25,985 bases of DNA from an uncultured Phascolarctobacterium sp. (lineage in GTDB: Bacteria > Bacillota > Negativicutes > Acidaminococcales > Acidaminococcaceae), in the NCBI GenBank assembly GCA_900544795.1, contig UQWM01000027.1, forward strand, positions 1 through 25,985, given 5' to 3'. Below are positions 15,397 through 23,581 of this stretch, one piece after another; position 1 is the first letter of the stretch; every line of letters starts with the position of its first letter. The notes under the pieces were generated by a model. The model did not search any database. It worked only from the letters and a program-made list of their open reading frames with translations, and had not been told where the DNA came from. The position numbers and the translations under genes are program-made.

Positions 15397-17858
15397 TTAA
15401 CCTAAATATTTCTTCATTGTTGCATACAACACCTTCATATCGACAGGCTTGGAAATATGGTCATTCATCTGCGATGCCAATGATTTTTCGACGTCTTCTG
15501 TAAAGGCGTTGGCAGACATAGCGACGATCGGCAGTGTTTTTACATCACTGCGCTCAAGTTTTCTGATCTCCAGCGTCGCCTGATGCCCATCCATTCCCGG
15601 CATCTGAATATCCATGAAAATAAAATCGCAATAGCCTTCAGCCGAAGTACGCACCTTTGCCACGGCTTCCAAACCGTCTTCAGCATGTTCTACAACAGCT
15701 CCCAATCCTGAAATAAGCTCTTTAGCGATTTCATAATTCAACTCGTTATCTTCAGCTACTAACACACGTTTGCCTGCAAACTGCGTTTCCAGCGTCTCCG
15801 GCAGCGCTACAGTGTCAGTATCGCGGTCCGCTTCGCCCTGTTGCAATTTTAACTTCACCACAACAGTAAAAGTAGTTCCTTGCCCAACTACGCTGCTGAC
15901 AGTAATATCGCCGTACATCAAATTAGCCAGGCGTTTGCTGATGCTAAGGCCCAAACCTGTGCCTTGCACTTTATTGACTGTAGAGCTTTCAGCACGTTCA
16001 AAAGGCATAAAGACTTTTTCTAAAAACTCTCTGGTCATTCCTACACCGTTATCAGTAACGGAAAATTCATAACAGCCGTAGCCTAATAGATCACTATCTT
16101 TTTCTGTAGCCGCTACCTTTATTTTACCGCCATTACCGGTATATTTGACAGCATTAAAGAGGATATTGATAAATATCTTTTGCAAGCTGGCAAAATCGCC
16201 ACAAACATACTGGTGCTTGATACCGCTAATAGTAACCTCAAGCTGCTGTTTTTTCTCAAGGCGGGTAGCTTCCGTAATAACTATAGCAGCCTGCAAGGCA
16301 TCTTCTACAGCCATATTCTCTTCGCTCAAAACCATCTTATTACTTTCGATTTTAGAAATATCCAACACTTCATTGATCAAAGCCAGCAAATGGTTAGAAG
16401 CGATTTGGATCTTCGCCAGACAATCATCGACACGCACAGCGTCATGCAGATATTTATGAGCGATCTCAGTCATACCTACAATCGCATTCATCGGCGTTCT
16501 AAAATCGTGCGACATGGCCGAAAGAAACGCTGTTTTTGCCTGGTTGGCCTGTTCGGCCTTGGCCGCCATATCCTGTAGCAGTTGGTTCTTCGCTTTTTCT
16601 TCAGTACAGTCGGCAATAAGCACAATAATTTTTTTTGTGTCTTCCTGCTCAACTAAATAAGCTTTAAAAGAGAAGGTTTTTTCGTCGATCGTCTTTTCAA
16701 AGGTCAGGTTCTTCTGCGGATTTGCTTCCATCCGCGCAACTACTTCATCAGCTTAATCATCAAAATAAACGCTCATGATGTGTGGGTCCTCCAGCAGCTT
16801 TTCGCGGCTAACGCCTAAAACCCGGGGGATATTATAGCTGACATATTCCATTCTGTCTTTTTTGACATCATAAATAACAAAAGCTTCATCAGTATTGACC
16901 GAGATCATATTGAACAGATTATCATGCTCGATGATCTCACGGTTTTTGCGCATGGAAACTATCCAGAACAAAGATAAATACACCAATATCTTCAGCAGCA
17001 GAGTCAAGAATACCGTGCCGTAAGCTTTAAAAATATCGGTACGCATTGAAATAGTCCAATCAATATTAGACAGCGGCATATATTCTACATATTCCACCGT
17101 TCCGTCTACTATCGCCCAGTACGAGAATGGACGATGGTCTTCGAGATTACTTAAAACGCTCGCATCAGACATACTGCGCCAGGTGACCTTGTCGAACCAG
17201 AATTCCAGTTTTTGACCGCGTCTGTCAGCCATGCTGTTAGCGCTGATAATGCCTTCGCTGTCTATAAGCGAGCAATTATAAGCAGCACTGCTGCCGCGCG
17301 CTTTTACTATATTTTCGATAGTATCAAAATAAATCGACATGGTGATCGCGCCGTCAACTTCTTTGGACTCGGGCTGCGCCATGTCAAACATCGGCACCCA
17401 CAGCGTATAGATTTTAGTTGTTTCGTCGGCACCTGCCAGGTACATATCACTCAAAACAGTCTTTTTCGTTGCCAGCATCTCTTTAAAATATGGCCTGTAG
17501 CCTACTAACCGGTCTTATGGCGAATAGAAGAGGCAATATTGCCTTCTTTATCTACCACGCCAACCATAAACAGTCCATAAGCCGTTGTATAGCTGTCAAG
17601 CCTCATCGCCCGCTCTAAAAGGGGTTGGCTGCTGTCGTTGATTAAAGGATCTTCGGCAATAGCCTCACCCAGTTTCAAAGTTGAGTCCACATATAAGGCG
17701 ATCTCACTACTGCTGGTCTTGATCCTTTCGTGAGCATTGGACTGCATCATATTCACTGACGAATAGATCGTCGTTATCAAATCAAAAGCTATTAGAAAAA
17801 CGCAGACAAAACGAAAATATTTATAAAAGTATCTTGTTCTTTGTATGTTATGATCCAC
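15397..17858 (-). pseudogene. Hybrid sensor histidine kinase (dCache-PAS-HisKA-HATPase-REC), inactivated
   Basis: About 820 codons of a membrane-bound hybrid kinase. In order: a first membrane helix and dCache-like extracytoplasmic sensor (17858 to about 17000), a second helix, a PAS-like region, HisKA with the phospho-His motif SHDFRTPMN (about 16500), HATPase with N, G1 (DNGVGM) and G2 (GTGLGLSI) boxes, and a C-terminal receiver with FMDIQMPGMDG. Two lesions break it. A 1-nt loss near 17508-17512 shifts HKTG out of frame from LVGYRPYFKEM. An in-frame TAA at 16753-16755 splits YFDD from ADEVVARMEANP, with no other change of frame. Start: GTG at 17858, with AGGAG 8 nt upstream. The promoter at 17916-17944 looks intact. 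The fragment at 15397-16731 could still make a soluble kinase-receiver piece. Confidence 0.85.
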
Positions 17859-17915
17859 TAGGCTTGCTCCTGACAAATAAGGTTACTTCCGCATCAGTTA
17901 TTTCTCTATTGTTTA

Positions 17916-17944
17916 ATATTACCATTTTGTATAAACTTTATCAA
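17916..17944 (-). promoter_or_regulatory. Promoter of the sensor kinase pseudogene
   Basis: TTGATA (17939-17944) and TAATAT (17916-17921) are 17 nt apart on the minus strand, about 58 nt upstream of the GTG start at 17858. The spacing is ideal and the -35 is 5/6 of consensus. Confidence 0.5.
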
Positions 17945-18064
17945 CTTTTACAAGTCTTTCCGCCGGTTTTTATGATAAAAATCTGCTCTTCAACATAGTA
18001 TAAACAAATAAAAACCGCTCCCCTTTAGAGGGTTAGTCTTAGGGATTTTATATCCCGGAAAAAT

Positions 18065-18108
18065 ATCGGCATAGTTTGGTAGCATTACCGGCTATGCCGA
18101 TTTTTCTT
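18065..18108. terminator. Bidirectional hairpin at the end of the recombinase remnant
   Basis: A 10-bp perfect stem (18065-18074 with 18092-18101) has an inner GGTA/TACC stem. T-rich stretches follow on both strands (18101-18108 on plus; 18060-18064 read on minus). The recombinase stop codon TAG (18092-18094) lies inside the stem. Two tiny palindromes, CCCTTTAGAGGG and GGGATTTTATATCCC, lie just beyond it at 18020-18055. They may mark the end of the former mobile element. Confidence 0.6.
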
Positions 18109-18690
18109 GTTCTGTGGTGGATGTAGAAACCGGTGGGTCAAATTCGCCAATGCAGTTATAAACGATTTTGATACGCTGTACTCGTCTGCCGTCAATGCGT
18201 TCTGCCTTGTAAACATAGATTTTCTCAACAAACTCCCGGATAACCTCGGCTGTGAGTTCCTTTATATCTGTGTACTTCCTAACCAAGGCGAGGAAGTGGT
18301 CAACGCCCAGTGCGCTATCCTTTTCTGAAGTCATAGCTGATTTCAGTTCTGCTACTCGGCTTTCAAGGGTTTTCTGCTCGGTTTCATAATTGGCGGTCAT
18401 CTTGGCAAAACGCTTATCGGAAATCTTACCCTCGATATTGTCCTCATAGAGCCTTTGGATAATTTCATCCAGCTTGTTGATACGAGCCTGTGACTGCTCT
18501 AATTCCCGTTTACCATCACGCATACTTTTATCAAGGTCTATCCTCGTTTTCTTAGTTACCATCTCCACAAATTCATTTTCATGGTCTCTGGCAAAAGCGG
18601 TTACTTGGTGGATACCGTCAAGGAGCAATTCCTCAACTACTACATTGCGTATCTGGTGAGAACTGCAACCGCCTTTAATCTTACGATATA
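18092..18690 (-). pseudogene. C-terminal remnant of a large serine recombinase (TnpX/Tn4451-type)
   Basis: About 200 codons matching the C-terminal part of clostridial large serine recombinases: YRKIKGGCSSHQIRN (end of the zinc-ribbon region), VVVEELLLDGIHQVTAFARDH, a long coiled coil (LDKSMRDGKRELEQSQARI to ESRVAELKSAM), then EVIREFVEKIYVYKAERIDGRR and IVYNCIGEFDPP (DUF4368-like end). The N-terminal resolvase catalytic domain is absent; reading upstream hits a TAA at 18695-18697, where sensor-gene sequence begins. Such enzymes excise and integrate Tn4451-like mobilizable elements and conjugative transposons. No cargo genes remain. The remnant shows an element was once here and was lost by deletion. 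The family call is from recognition of these segments, not from a search. Confidence 0.82.
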
Positions 18691-19266
18691 ACCCTTAGAC
18701 GAAAACAGCGATACTGTAAACAACTCATACATCTGCTCATAGGTGTATATCTTCTGGATCGTACCAACAATTTTTTCATCGTAATACAAAGGCACGCTGC
18801 CAATAAAAACATACTCCCCGTTGATTCGCGAAATAGTTTTATCAGAAATATTGGACGTACCATTACTGGCCAGTTTAAAGTAGCGGCGGCCCGAAACATC
18901 TATCTGCCTGCCCCCTTCAGTAAAAGCCACACCATTGCGATTAGCCAGAAACATTCTTTCATCATAGGCATGTTTGGAATATTCTGCTAAAAAATCATCT
19001 ATCTCCTGTTCAGTATCCAATTCGCTGCTCTTCAGGCTCTCTGATATTTTGTTACCAATAATATCCAGACGGTTCAAGTCAAGCATCAGCCTGCTGGTAA
19101 TAACATCCCTGTTTTGGGAAACGATCTCGGTCAGATTATTGCGTGAATCATTGTCCAGCAGATTCTGCACATAACTCATCAAAAACACAATAATTCCAAA
19201 TAAGAGCATATTAAATACAAAAACAAAGGTCAAAAACGGTTTTTGCAAAATCTTCTTATAGTCCAT
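18691..19266 (-). pseudogene. Truncated dCache-type sensor gene (5' part only)
   Basis: About 190 codons: a membrane helix (LTFVFVFNMLLFGIIVFLM), then a dCache-type extracytoplasmic domain with FLAEYSKHAYDERMFLANRNG and the SGRRYFKLASNG motif. The gene ends abruptly after MYELFTVSLFSSKGYIV, where the frame runs into the recombinase remnant and stops within 12 codons. The neighbouring kinase pseudogene continues past the equivalent point (CSLIDSEGII) to its second helix, so the membrane-distal part, helix and signalling domains are missing here. ATG at 19266 has GGAG 5 nt upstream. It was probably a paralogue of the 17858-15397 kinase. The missing 3' half is not present elsewhere in the window. 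Confidence 0.8.
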
Positions 19267-19473
19267 GATCGCTCCACTCAATGCCAGCAGCACTGTTTTT
19301 AGAAAAGCTCATCCACAAATTTATTTCTATGCAGATGCCTGGTTGACAGATAGCGCTCCGGCAATATATTTTATTAATAATTATACTTTTCATTTATTTT
19401 TATAATTTAGAGAGAAAAATTTCTTCCATTTATATTAATATATTAGCATTTTAACTAGCTTTTATCAACTAAA

Positions 19474-19509
19474 ATAAATAACCCTCTTTCTCCGCAGAGA
19501 AAGAGGGTT
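19474..19509 (-). terminator. Terminator of the DAACS symporter gene
   Basis: A perfect 12-bp stem (19480-19491 with 19498-19509) has a 6-nt loop. On the minus strand it is followed by ATTTATTTT. It lies 12 nt past the symporter stop. The stretch from 19267 to this hairpin (about 200 nt) is AT-rich and shows no gene. Confidence 0.85.
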
Positions 19510-19520
19510 AAACACCTTTT

Positions 19521-20711
19521 TTACAGGACTATGTTCTCGCTTACTTCTTCAATCCCGTTCTTTTTAGCATAGCCAGTAAGCATCAGCGTCAGAGCGCCAT
19601 CACCGGTAACGTTGCAGGCCGTGCCGAAGCTGTCCTGCAAGGCAAAAATCGTCAGCATCAGCGCCGTTCCGGTAGCATCAAAGCCCAGAACACTGATGAT
19701 AAGACCCAAGGAAGCCATAACCGTACCACCGGGGACACCGGGAGCTCCGATAGCGAAAATACCCAGCAGCAGACAGAACAGGATCATGGTGCCCAAAGTC
19801 GGCAAAGTGCCGTATAAAATCTGTGAAACCGTCATTACAAAAAACACCTCTGTCAGCACGCTGCCGCACAGATGGATATTGGCAAAAAGCGGGATGCCGA
19901 AGTTGACTAAGTCCTTACGCAGAACCTTAGACTTGCGTGCACATTCCAGCGCCACCGCCAGGGTAGCCGCCGAGGACATGGTGCCAACGGCCGTGATATA
20001 AGCCGGCCAGTAGTATTTTAATACTTCCAGCGGATTAACACCGGCATAAAGGCCCGCCAGACCGTAGAGCAATCCCAACCAAAGATAGTGCCCCACCATA
20101 ACGATAACGACTACGATCAAAAATACCGGCAGCTGTTTTGTGATAGTGCCTTCGTACGACAAAGCGCAGAAGGTACAGGCAATAAACAGCGGAAGCAACG
20201 GGATGACGATATTGGTAACGATCGACAAAACGATTTTTTGGAACTCTTCCAAAAATTTAGTGATAACAGCGGCCTGCGTCCAGGCAGCAGCCACGCCGAC
20301 CAGTACGGAAAAGACCAGCGCGCTCATAACGCTCATGATCGGATCGATTTTTAAATCAAACAGCAACTTCGGCAGATCTTTCAAACCATCGACCGAAGAA
20401 ACGATGTTCAAATGCGGAATAATACCATAACCGGAAAACATGGCAAACAGCGCCGCACCTACGGAAGAAACATAGGCTAAAGTGATAGCGACACGCAGCA
20501 TCGTAGAGGCATGCGTGCCCAACCGCGTAATAGATGGAGCGATAAAGCCGATGATGATCAGCGGCACACAGAAGATAATCAAAGACCCCAGCAGATTTTT
20601 GAAGGTCAGTATCACCTGCATCAAAGATTCGTTAGCGTACAAGCCTACGATGATACCTACGATCACACCTAACACAAGCCGTGCCGGCAGGCTTCCCAAT
20701 AAGTTTTTCAT
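19521..20711 (-). CDS. DAACS-family dicarboxylate/amino acid:cation symporter
   Basis: A roughly 396-residue sodium/proton-coupled transporter of the SDF (GltP/DctA) family. The N-terminal LLGSLPARLVLGVIVGIIVG helix, MSSAATLAVALECA (the serine-rich reentrant loop HP1) and GAPGVPGGTVMASLG (HP2) are all visible, followed by DSFGTACNVTGDGA in TM8 where substrate and sodium bind. Likely substrates are C4-dicarboxylates, glutamate/aspartate or Ser/Thr; the sequence alone does not decide. GTG at 20720 is possible, but ATG at 20711 has GAGTG upstream at better spacing. It is monocistronic, with its own promoter and terminator. Confidence 0.92.
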   Translation of the reverse strand: MKNLLGSLPARLVLGVIVGIIVGLYANESLMQVILTFKNLLGSLIIFCVPLIIIGFIAPSITRLGTHASTMLRVAITLAYVSSVGAALFAMFSGYGIIPHLNIVSSVDGLKDLPKLLFDLKIDPIMSVMSALVFSVLVGVAAAWTQAAVITKFLEEFQKIVLSIVTNIVIPLLPLFIACTFCALSYEGTITKQLPVFLIVVVIVMVGHYLWLGLLYGLAGLYAGVNPLEVLKYYWPAYITAVGTMSSAATLAVALECARKSKVLRKDLVNFGIPLFANIHLCGSVLTEVFFVMTVSQILYGTLPTLGTMILFCLLLGIFAIGAPGVPGGTVMASLGLIISVLGFDATGTALMLTIFALQDSFGTACNVTGDGALTLMLTGYAKKNGIEEVSENIVL

Positions 20712-20746
20712 TAGCGTCACTCTTTTCTTTGGATGATATATTTTGC

Positions 20747-20775
20747 TATATACTAAAATAGCATATACTAATCAA
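20747..20775 (-). promoter_or_regulatory. Promoter of the DAACS symporter gene
   Basis: TTGATT (20770-20775) and TATATA (20747-20752) with a 17-nt spacer, about 36 nt upstream of the ATG at 20711. The flanks repeat AGTATAT-like units, which could hide an operator. Confidence 0.5.
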
Positions 20776-20856
20776 ATACTCAACTGTTTTCTCTCTTTTC
20801 CAACAAAAATGAAAAAGATATATTTCATTCCCCTCCATTTTATTGAGGTTTTTTAG

Positions 20857-20877
20857 GTTGGTACCACGTTGGTACCA
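20857..20877. repeat. Tandem GTTGGTACCA repeat
   Basis: Two identical 10-mers, GTTGGTACCA (20857-20866 and 20868-20877), are one base apart. Each contains the palindrome GGTACC. The 11-bp period puts both on the same helix face. They sit in the gene-free 20776-20920 stretch, about 12 bp from the tRNA-like decamer below, which suggests recombinase or repressor binding sites. Confidence 0.5.
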
Positions 20878-20888
20878 TTTTCGTATTT

Positions 20889-20898
20889 TCGACCCACG
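20889..20898. other. Possible remnant attachment site matching tRNA-Arg
   Basis: CGACCCACGG occurs here and again inside tRNA-Arg (20988-20997, anticodon-stem/variable region), 99 bp away in the same orientation. Integrases that target tRNA genes leave such partial duplications. The match is only 10 bp, so this is suggestive, not firm. Confidence 0.3.
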
Positions 20899-20920
20899 GT
20901 TTTTTAACTACCATAATAAA

Positions 20921-20948
20921 CAAAAAAGCCGCAGAACAAGTCTGCGGC
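20921..20948 (-). terminator. Terminator of the tRNA cluster
   Basis: A perfect 8-bp stem GCCGCAGA/TCTGCGGC (20928-20935 with 20941-20948) has loop ACAAG. On the minus strand it is followed by seven T (20921-20927). It lies 12 nt after the CCA end of tRNA-Arg. Confidence 0.88.
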
Positions 20949-20960
20949 AGGCTTTGCAAT

Positions 20961-21037
<77 letters not shown>

Positions 21038-21040
21038 AAT

Positions 21041-21114
21041 TGGAGCGGGCGATGGGAATCGAACCCACAACATCAGCTTGGAAGGCTGAGGTTTTACCAC
21101 TAAACTACACCCGC
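21041..21114 (-). tRNA. tRNA-Gly (anticodon UCC)
   Basis: A 74-nt tRNA with encoded CCA. Acceptor GCGGGTG pairs with CGCCCGC (one G-U), the T loop is TTCGATT, and the anticodon loop CTTCCAA gives UCC. It lies 3 nt upstream of tRNA-Arg. Confidence 0.95.
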
Positions 21115-21141
21115 AATGAACTAAGCAATGCTCGTTGTATT

Positions 21142-21218
21142 TGGTCGGAGCGGCAGGATTCGAACCTGCGACCCCCTGCTCCCAAGGCAGGTGCTCTACC
21201 AAGCTGAGCCACGCCCCG
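21142..21218 (-). tRNA. tRNA-Pro (anticodon UGG)
   Basis: A 77-nt tRNA with encoded CCA. Acceptor CGGGGCG pairs with CGCTCCG (one G-U), the T loop is TTCGAAT, and the anticodon loop CTTGGGA gives UGG. It is first in the cluster, 27 nt upstream of tRNA-Gly. Confidence 0.95.
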
Positions 21219-21230
21219 AATACAAAGGAT

Positions 21231-21259
21231 ATTATATAGATTTTTAACCCTAAAGTCAA
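21231..21259 (-). promoter_or_regulatory. Near-consensus promoter of the tRNA cluster
   Basis: TTGACT (21254-21259) and TATAAT (21231-21236) with a 17-nt spacer, 12 nt before the 5' end of tRNA-Pro. This is the strongest promoter in the window, as expected for stable RNA. The remaining 21260-21390 stretch holds no gene, only a weak GGCAC/GTGCC hairpin near 21273-21298. Confidence 0.85.
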
Positions 21260-21390
21260 GCTTTTTCGTAACTGGCACGGATTATTCAACCCTGTGCCGC
21301 CAAAAGAAGAAGGCAGCGCACCAAAAAGTTCACCCAATATCGGCAAAAGCTTCTGGCACAACCGCCCTCCCTAGTATGTTTATTTTACGA

Positions 21391-22767
21391 TCAGGCTTCT
21401 TCTAAGTCTTCAGCAAGAGTAGCTTTTTCTTTTTGCTCAGCCAAATGGTTCATATACAACTTGGTTTCTGCTACGATAACGCCAGTCAGACCCAAGAGTG
21501 CGATCAGGTTCGGCAATGCCATCAGGCCGTTAACGATATCCGCCAAGATCCAGATAGCTTCCAGCTTTAAGAAAGCACCGCAAGCAATCAGGCCTATAAA
21601 AATAATGCGGTACGGCAGAATAGCTTTAACGCCCAGCAAATATTCGATGCAGCGTTCGCCGTAGTAATTCCAGCCAAGAATGGTGGTGAAAGCAAACAGT
21701 ACCAGGCCCACCATCAACAGATATTTGCCCCAAACCGGGAAGCCCATAGTGAATGCAGCCTGGGTCAAAGCGGCACCATTAAGGTCGCCAGTCCAAACAT
21801 TGGTAACTATCAGGGTCAAGCCGGTCAAAGTACAAATGATGATGGTATCTATAAAGGTACCGGTCATCGAAATGAGCCCCTGTTCCGCAGGCCATTTTGT
21901 TTTAGCGGCAGCAGCAACTATCGGCGCGCTACCGAGGCCGGATTCGTTAGAGAATACGCCACGGGCTATACCATTGCGCATTGCCATCATAACAGTGGCT
22001 CCCAAAAAGCCGCCGGCAGCAGCAGTGTGGTTAAATGCGTTGTCAAGCACGGTAGCGATAGCAGCAGGCACCTGATCGGCAAAAACACCCAAAATACCCA
22101 CAGTAGTGATAACATACAATAATGCCATAAAAGGAACTATTTTTCCCGCTACGTTGGCGATAGATTTGAGGCCGCCAATGGTAACCACAGCAACCATCAC
22201 CGTTAAAGCAACGGCAGTATAAGCAACAGGAATACCAACAGAAAGCTGAGTGATCTCAACGATAGCGTTGACCTGCGCAAAAGTACCGATACCGAAGTAA
22301 GCGCACAAAACGCCGGAAATAGCAAAGAACACAGCCAGCGGTTTATAGGATTTGCCTAAACCATTTTCAATATAGTACATCGGACCACCGGAAATATTTC
22401 CGTTAGCATCGACAGTACGGTATTTTACAGCCAACAGACCTTCGGCATATTTGGTAGCCATACCAAAGAAAGCAGCCAGCCACATCCAAAACAACGCGCC
22501 CGGCCCACCTGCTTTAATAGCGGTAGCAACACCAACGATGTTGCCCGTACCTACAGTAGCCGCCAGGGCAGTACACAAGGCTTTAAAGCTGTTAACGTCG
22601 CCTTCGCCGTCATTTTTAGCCGAGAAAATCAATTTCAGGGCCATCGGCAATCTGAAAACCTGCAATAAATTCAAACGCAGGGTAAGCCAAATACCGGTAC
22701 CAACCAATAATACCAATAACGGCGGACCCCAGACAAAACTATCAATCTCATTTAAAATCTCTAACAT
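21391..22767 (-). CDS. AGCS-family alanine/glycine:cation symporter
   Basis: A 458-residue sodium/proton:amino acid symporter of the AGCS (AgcS/AlsT) family. The N-terminal FVWGPPLLVLLVGTGIWLT segment, ATVGTGNIVGVATAIKAGGPG near residue 70 (family signature), NISGGPMYYIENGLG and the GVFSNESGLGSAPIVAAAA segment are all typical. It imports glycine and/or alanine across the inner membrane. ATG has GAGGTAAAGG upstream. Expression is under the tandem glycine riboswitch at 22897-23062 and its terminator, which makes glycine the probable main substrate. It is monocistronic. Confidence 0.93.
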   Translation of the reverse strand: MLEILNEIDSFVWGPPLLVLLVGTGIWLTLRLNLLQVFRLPMALKLIFSAKNDGEGDVNSFKALCTALAATVGTGNIVGVATAIKAGGPGALFWMWLAAFFGMATKYAEGLLAVKYRTVDANGNISGGPMYYIENGLGKSYKPLAVFFAISGVLCAYFGIGTFAQVNAIVEITQLSVGIPVAYTAVALTVMVAVVTIGGLKSIANVAGKIVPFMALLYVITTVGILGVFADQVPAAIATVLDNAFNHTAAAGGFLGATVMMAMRNGIARGVFSNESGLGSAPIVAAAAKTKWPAEQGLISMTGTFIDTIIICTLTGLTLIVTNVWTGDLNGAALTQAAFTMGFPVWGKYLLMVGLVLFAFTTILGWNYYGERCIEYLLGVKAILPYRIIFIGLIACGAFLKLEAIWILADIVNGLMALPNLIALLGLTGVIVAETKLYMNHLAEQKEKATLAEDLEEA

Positions 22768-22796
22768 AACCCTTTACCTCTTCCCCTTTGCGATAT

Positions 22797-22838
22797 AAAA
22801 AATAAAAACCCACCGGAATAATGACTACTCCGGTGGGT
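22797..22838 (-). terminator. Riboswitch-controlled terminator before the AGCS gene
   Basis: A perfect 10-bp stem (22808-22817 with 22829-22838) has an 11-nt loop. On the minus strand it is followed by a T-rich tail (TTTTTATTTTTTAT, from 22807 down). It sits between the second glycine aptamer and the AGCS start, so it is the likely expression platform: without ligand it would stop transcription. Confidence 0.85.
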
Positions 22839-22896
22839 AAATAAACGATATAAGCACTCCCCCTGCCTGTAATAAGGCAGCGAAAATACTGCTATT

Positions 22897-23062
22897 GCTC
22901 TGTCCATTGGCCTGAGAGATAAGAAACATCAACGACGTTCGTGCACCTTCGGCGCCCATTTAAGGGACTCTCCAGAGTTGTGTCCGCATACGGTTCCGCC
23001 TCGTCAGAGGCACCTGAGAGTTTAGCTCCTTCGGTAGACATAACGTCTTCTCCCATATGTTT
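22897..23062 (-). promoter_or_regulatory. Tandem glycine riboswitch
   Basis: Two glycine aptamers in series, read on the minus strand. Aptamer 1 runs from about 23062 to 22985 with GGGAGA, ACCGAAGGAG, ACTCTCAGG and GCGGAC. Aptamer 2 runs from about 22984 to 22897 with CTCTGGAGAG, GCCGAAGG, ATCTCTCAGG and GGACAGAGC. These are the conserved pieces of the gcvT-type riboswitch in the right order, including the short linker. A small hairpin CTGCC/GGCAG follows at about 22863-22880, and then the terminator. Glycine binding most likely prevents termination and turns on uptake of glycine as a carbon or energy source (the ON behaviour is known for many such tandem switches; here it is inferred). Confidence 0.93.
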
Positions 23063-23094
23063 CATCCACGCATTATTCACTTGTGATGTTAGTT

Positions 23095-23122
23095 ATTATA
23101 GCAGATAGTTCCAAAAAATCAA
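23095..23122 (-). promoter_or_regulatory. Promoter of the glycine riboswitch-AGCS transcript
   Basis: TTGATT (23117-23122) and TATAAT (23095-23100) with a 16-nt spacer, about 35 nt upstream of the first aptamer. Confidence 0.65.
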
Positions 23123-23147
23123 GTAATTTTGTATTGTATACATGTAT

Positions 23148-23405
23148 TCAATTAATCAAAGTATCGAAATAACCAGCTTCTACCAGCTTCGCTAAAGCCA
23201 ACTCGCCACCCTGCGGCTTAAAATCAGCCGACAAAACCGGCGCAGCCAGCCCTTCTGCTCCCAGCGAAACGCCGATCGCGCGGGCACTATGTCCTCCAGC
23301 TACTGCTTCAACAAAATGCGGCAGGCAAACCCCGCCTAAAACGCCCGCGATCAGTAGAGCCACGAAAACCTTGAGGCATTGATCACTCAATTTAGCGTAT
23401 GTCAT
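23148..23405 (-). CDS. Small hypothetical membrane or secreted protein (85 aa)
   Basis: I do not recognise this protein. It has one N-terminal hydrophobic segment at residues 12-27 (KVFVALLIAGVLGGVC), then a small, Ala/Gly-rich, mostly polar remainder ending in YFDTLIN. It could be a membrane anchor or an uncleaved signal. The Cys at the end of the segment is not in a canonical lipobox (GGVC). Support for a real gene: ATG at 23405 with AAGGACGGTG upstream, a good promoter at 23433-23460 only about 28 nt away, and separate control from both neighbours. It reads toward the riboswitch promoter with no terminator seen between. Function unknown. Confidence 0.55.
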   Translation of the reverse strand: MTYAKLSDQCLKVFVALLIAGVLGGVCLPHFVEAVAGGHSARAIGVSLGAEGLAAPVLSADFKPQGGELALAKLVEAGYFDTLIN

Positions 23406-23432
23406 ACTGTATCACCGTCCTTTACTATCTCT

Positions 23433-23461
23433 ATTATATAAAAAAGTTCACGACTGTGAAC
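23433..23461 (-). promoter_or_regulatory. Promoter overlapped by a perfect palindromic operator
   Basis: TTCACA (23455-23460) and TATAAT (23433-23438) are 16 nt apart on the minus strand, driving the 85-aa gene. A perfect palindrome, GTTCAC-n4-GTGAAC (23446-23461), covers the -35 and half the spacer, the position expected for a repressor site. It is not the Gram-positive LexA box (GAAC-n4-GTTC), whose half-sites face the other way. The regulator is unknown. Confidence 0.6.
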
Positions 23462-23550
23462 ATTTTGAAAACTACAATAATACTTTCATTATCTACAAAA
23501 TTATTTTTCTGTGGTTTACTTGTGTCTTACGTTTTTTTACCAAAATAATC

Positions 23551-23559
23551 TGCTAAGAT
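23551..23559 (+). promoter_or_regulatory. Extended -10 promoter of the tyrosine recombinase gene
   Basis: TGCTAAGAT is an extended -10 (TGnTAnnnT) 23 nt upstream of the ATG, with no good -35. The rest of 23462-23550 is AT-rich and shows nothing else. Confidence 0.4.
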
Positions 23560-23581
23560 AAAACAAAAACGGAGGTACACT

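Noticed and set aside
22892..23080. 62-aa minus-strand frame
   Set aside because: It lies inside the glycine riboswitch and has no family-like features.
23446..23461. Palindrome as a LexA/SOS box
   Set aside because: The half-sites are GTTCAC...GTGAAC, opposite in orientation to the Gram-positive LexA consensus GAAC-n4-GTTC.
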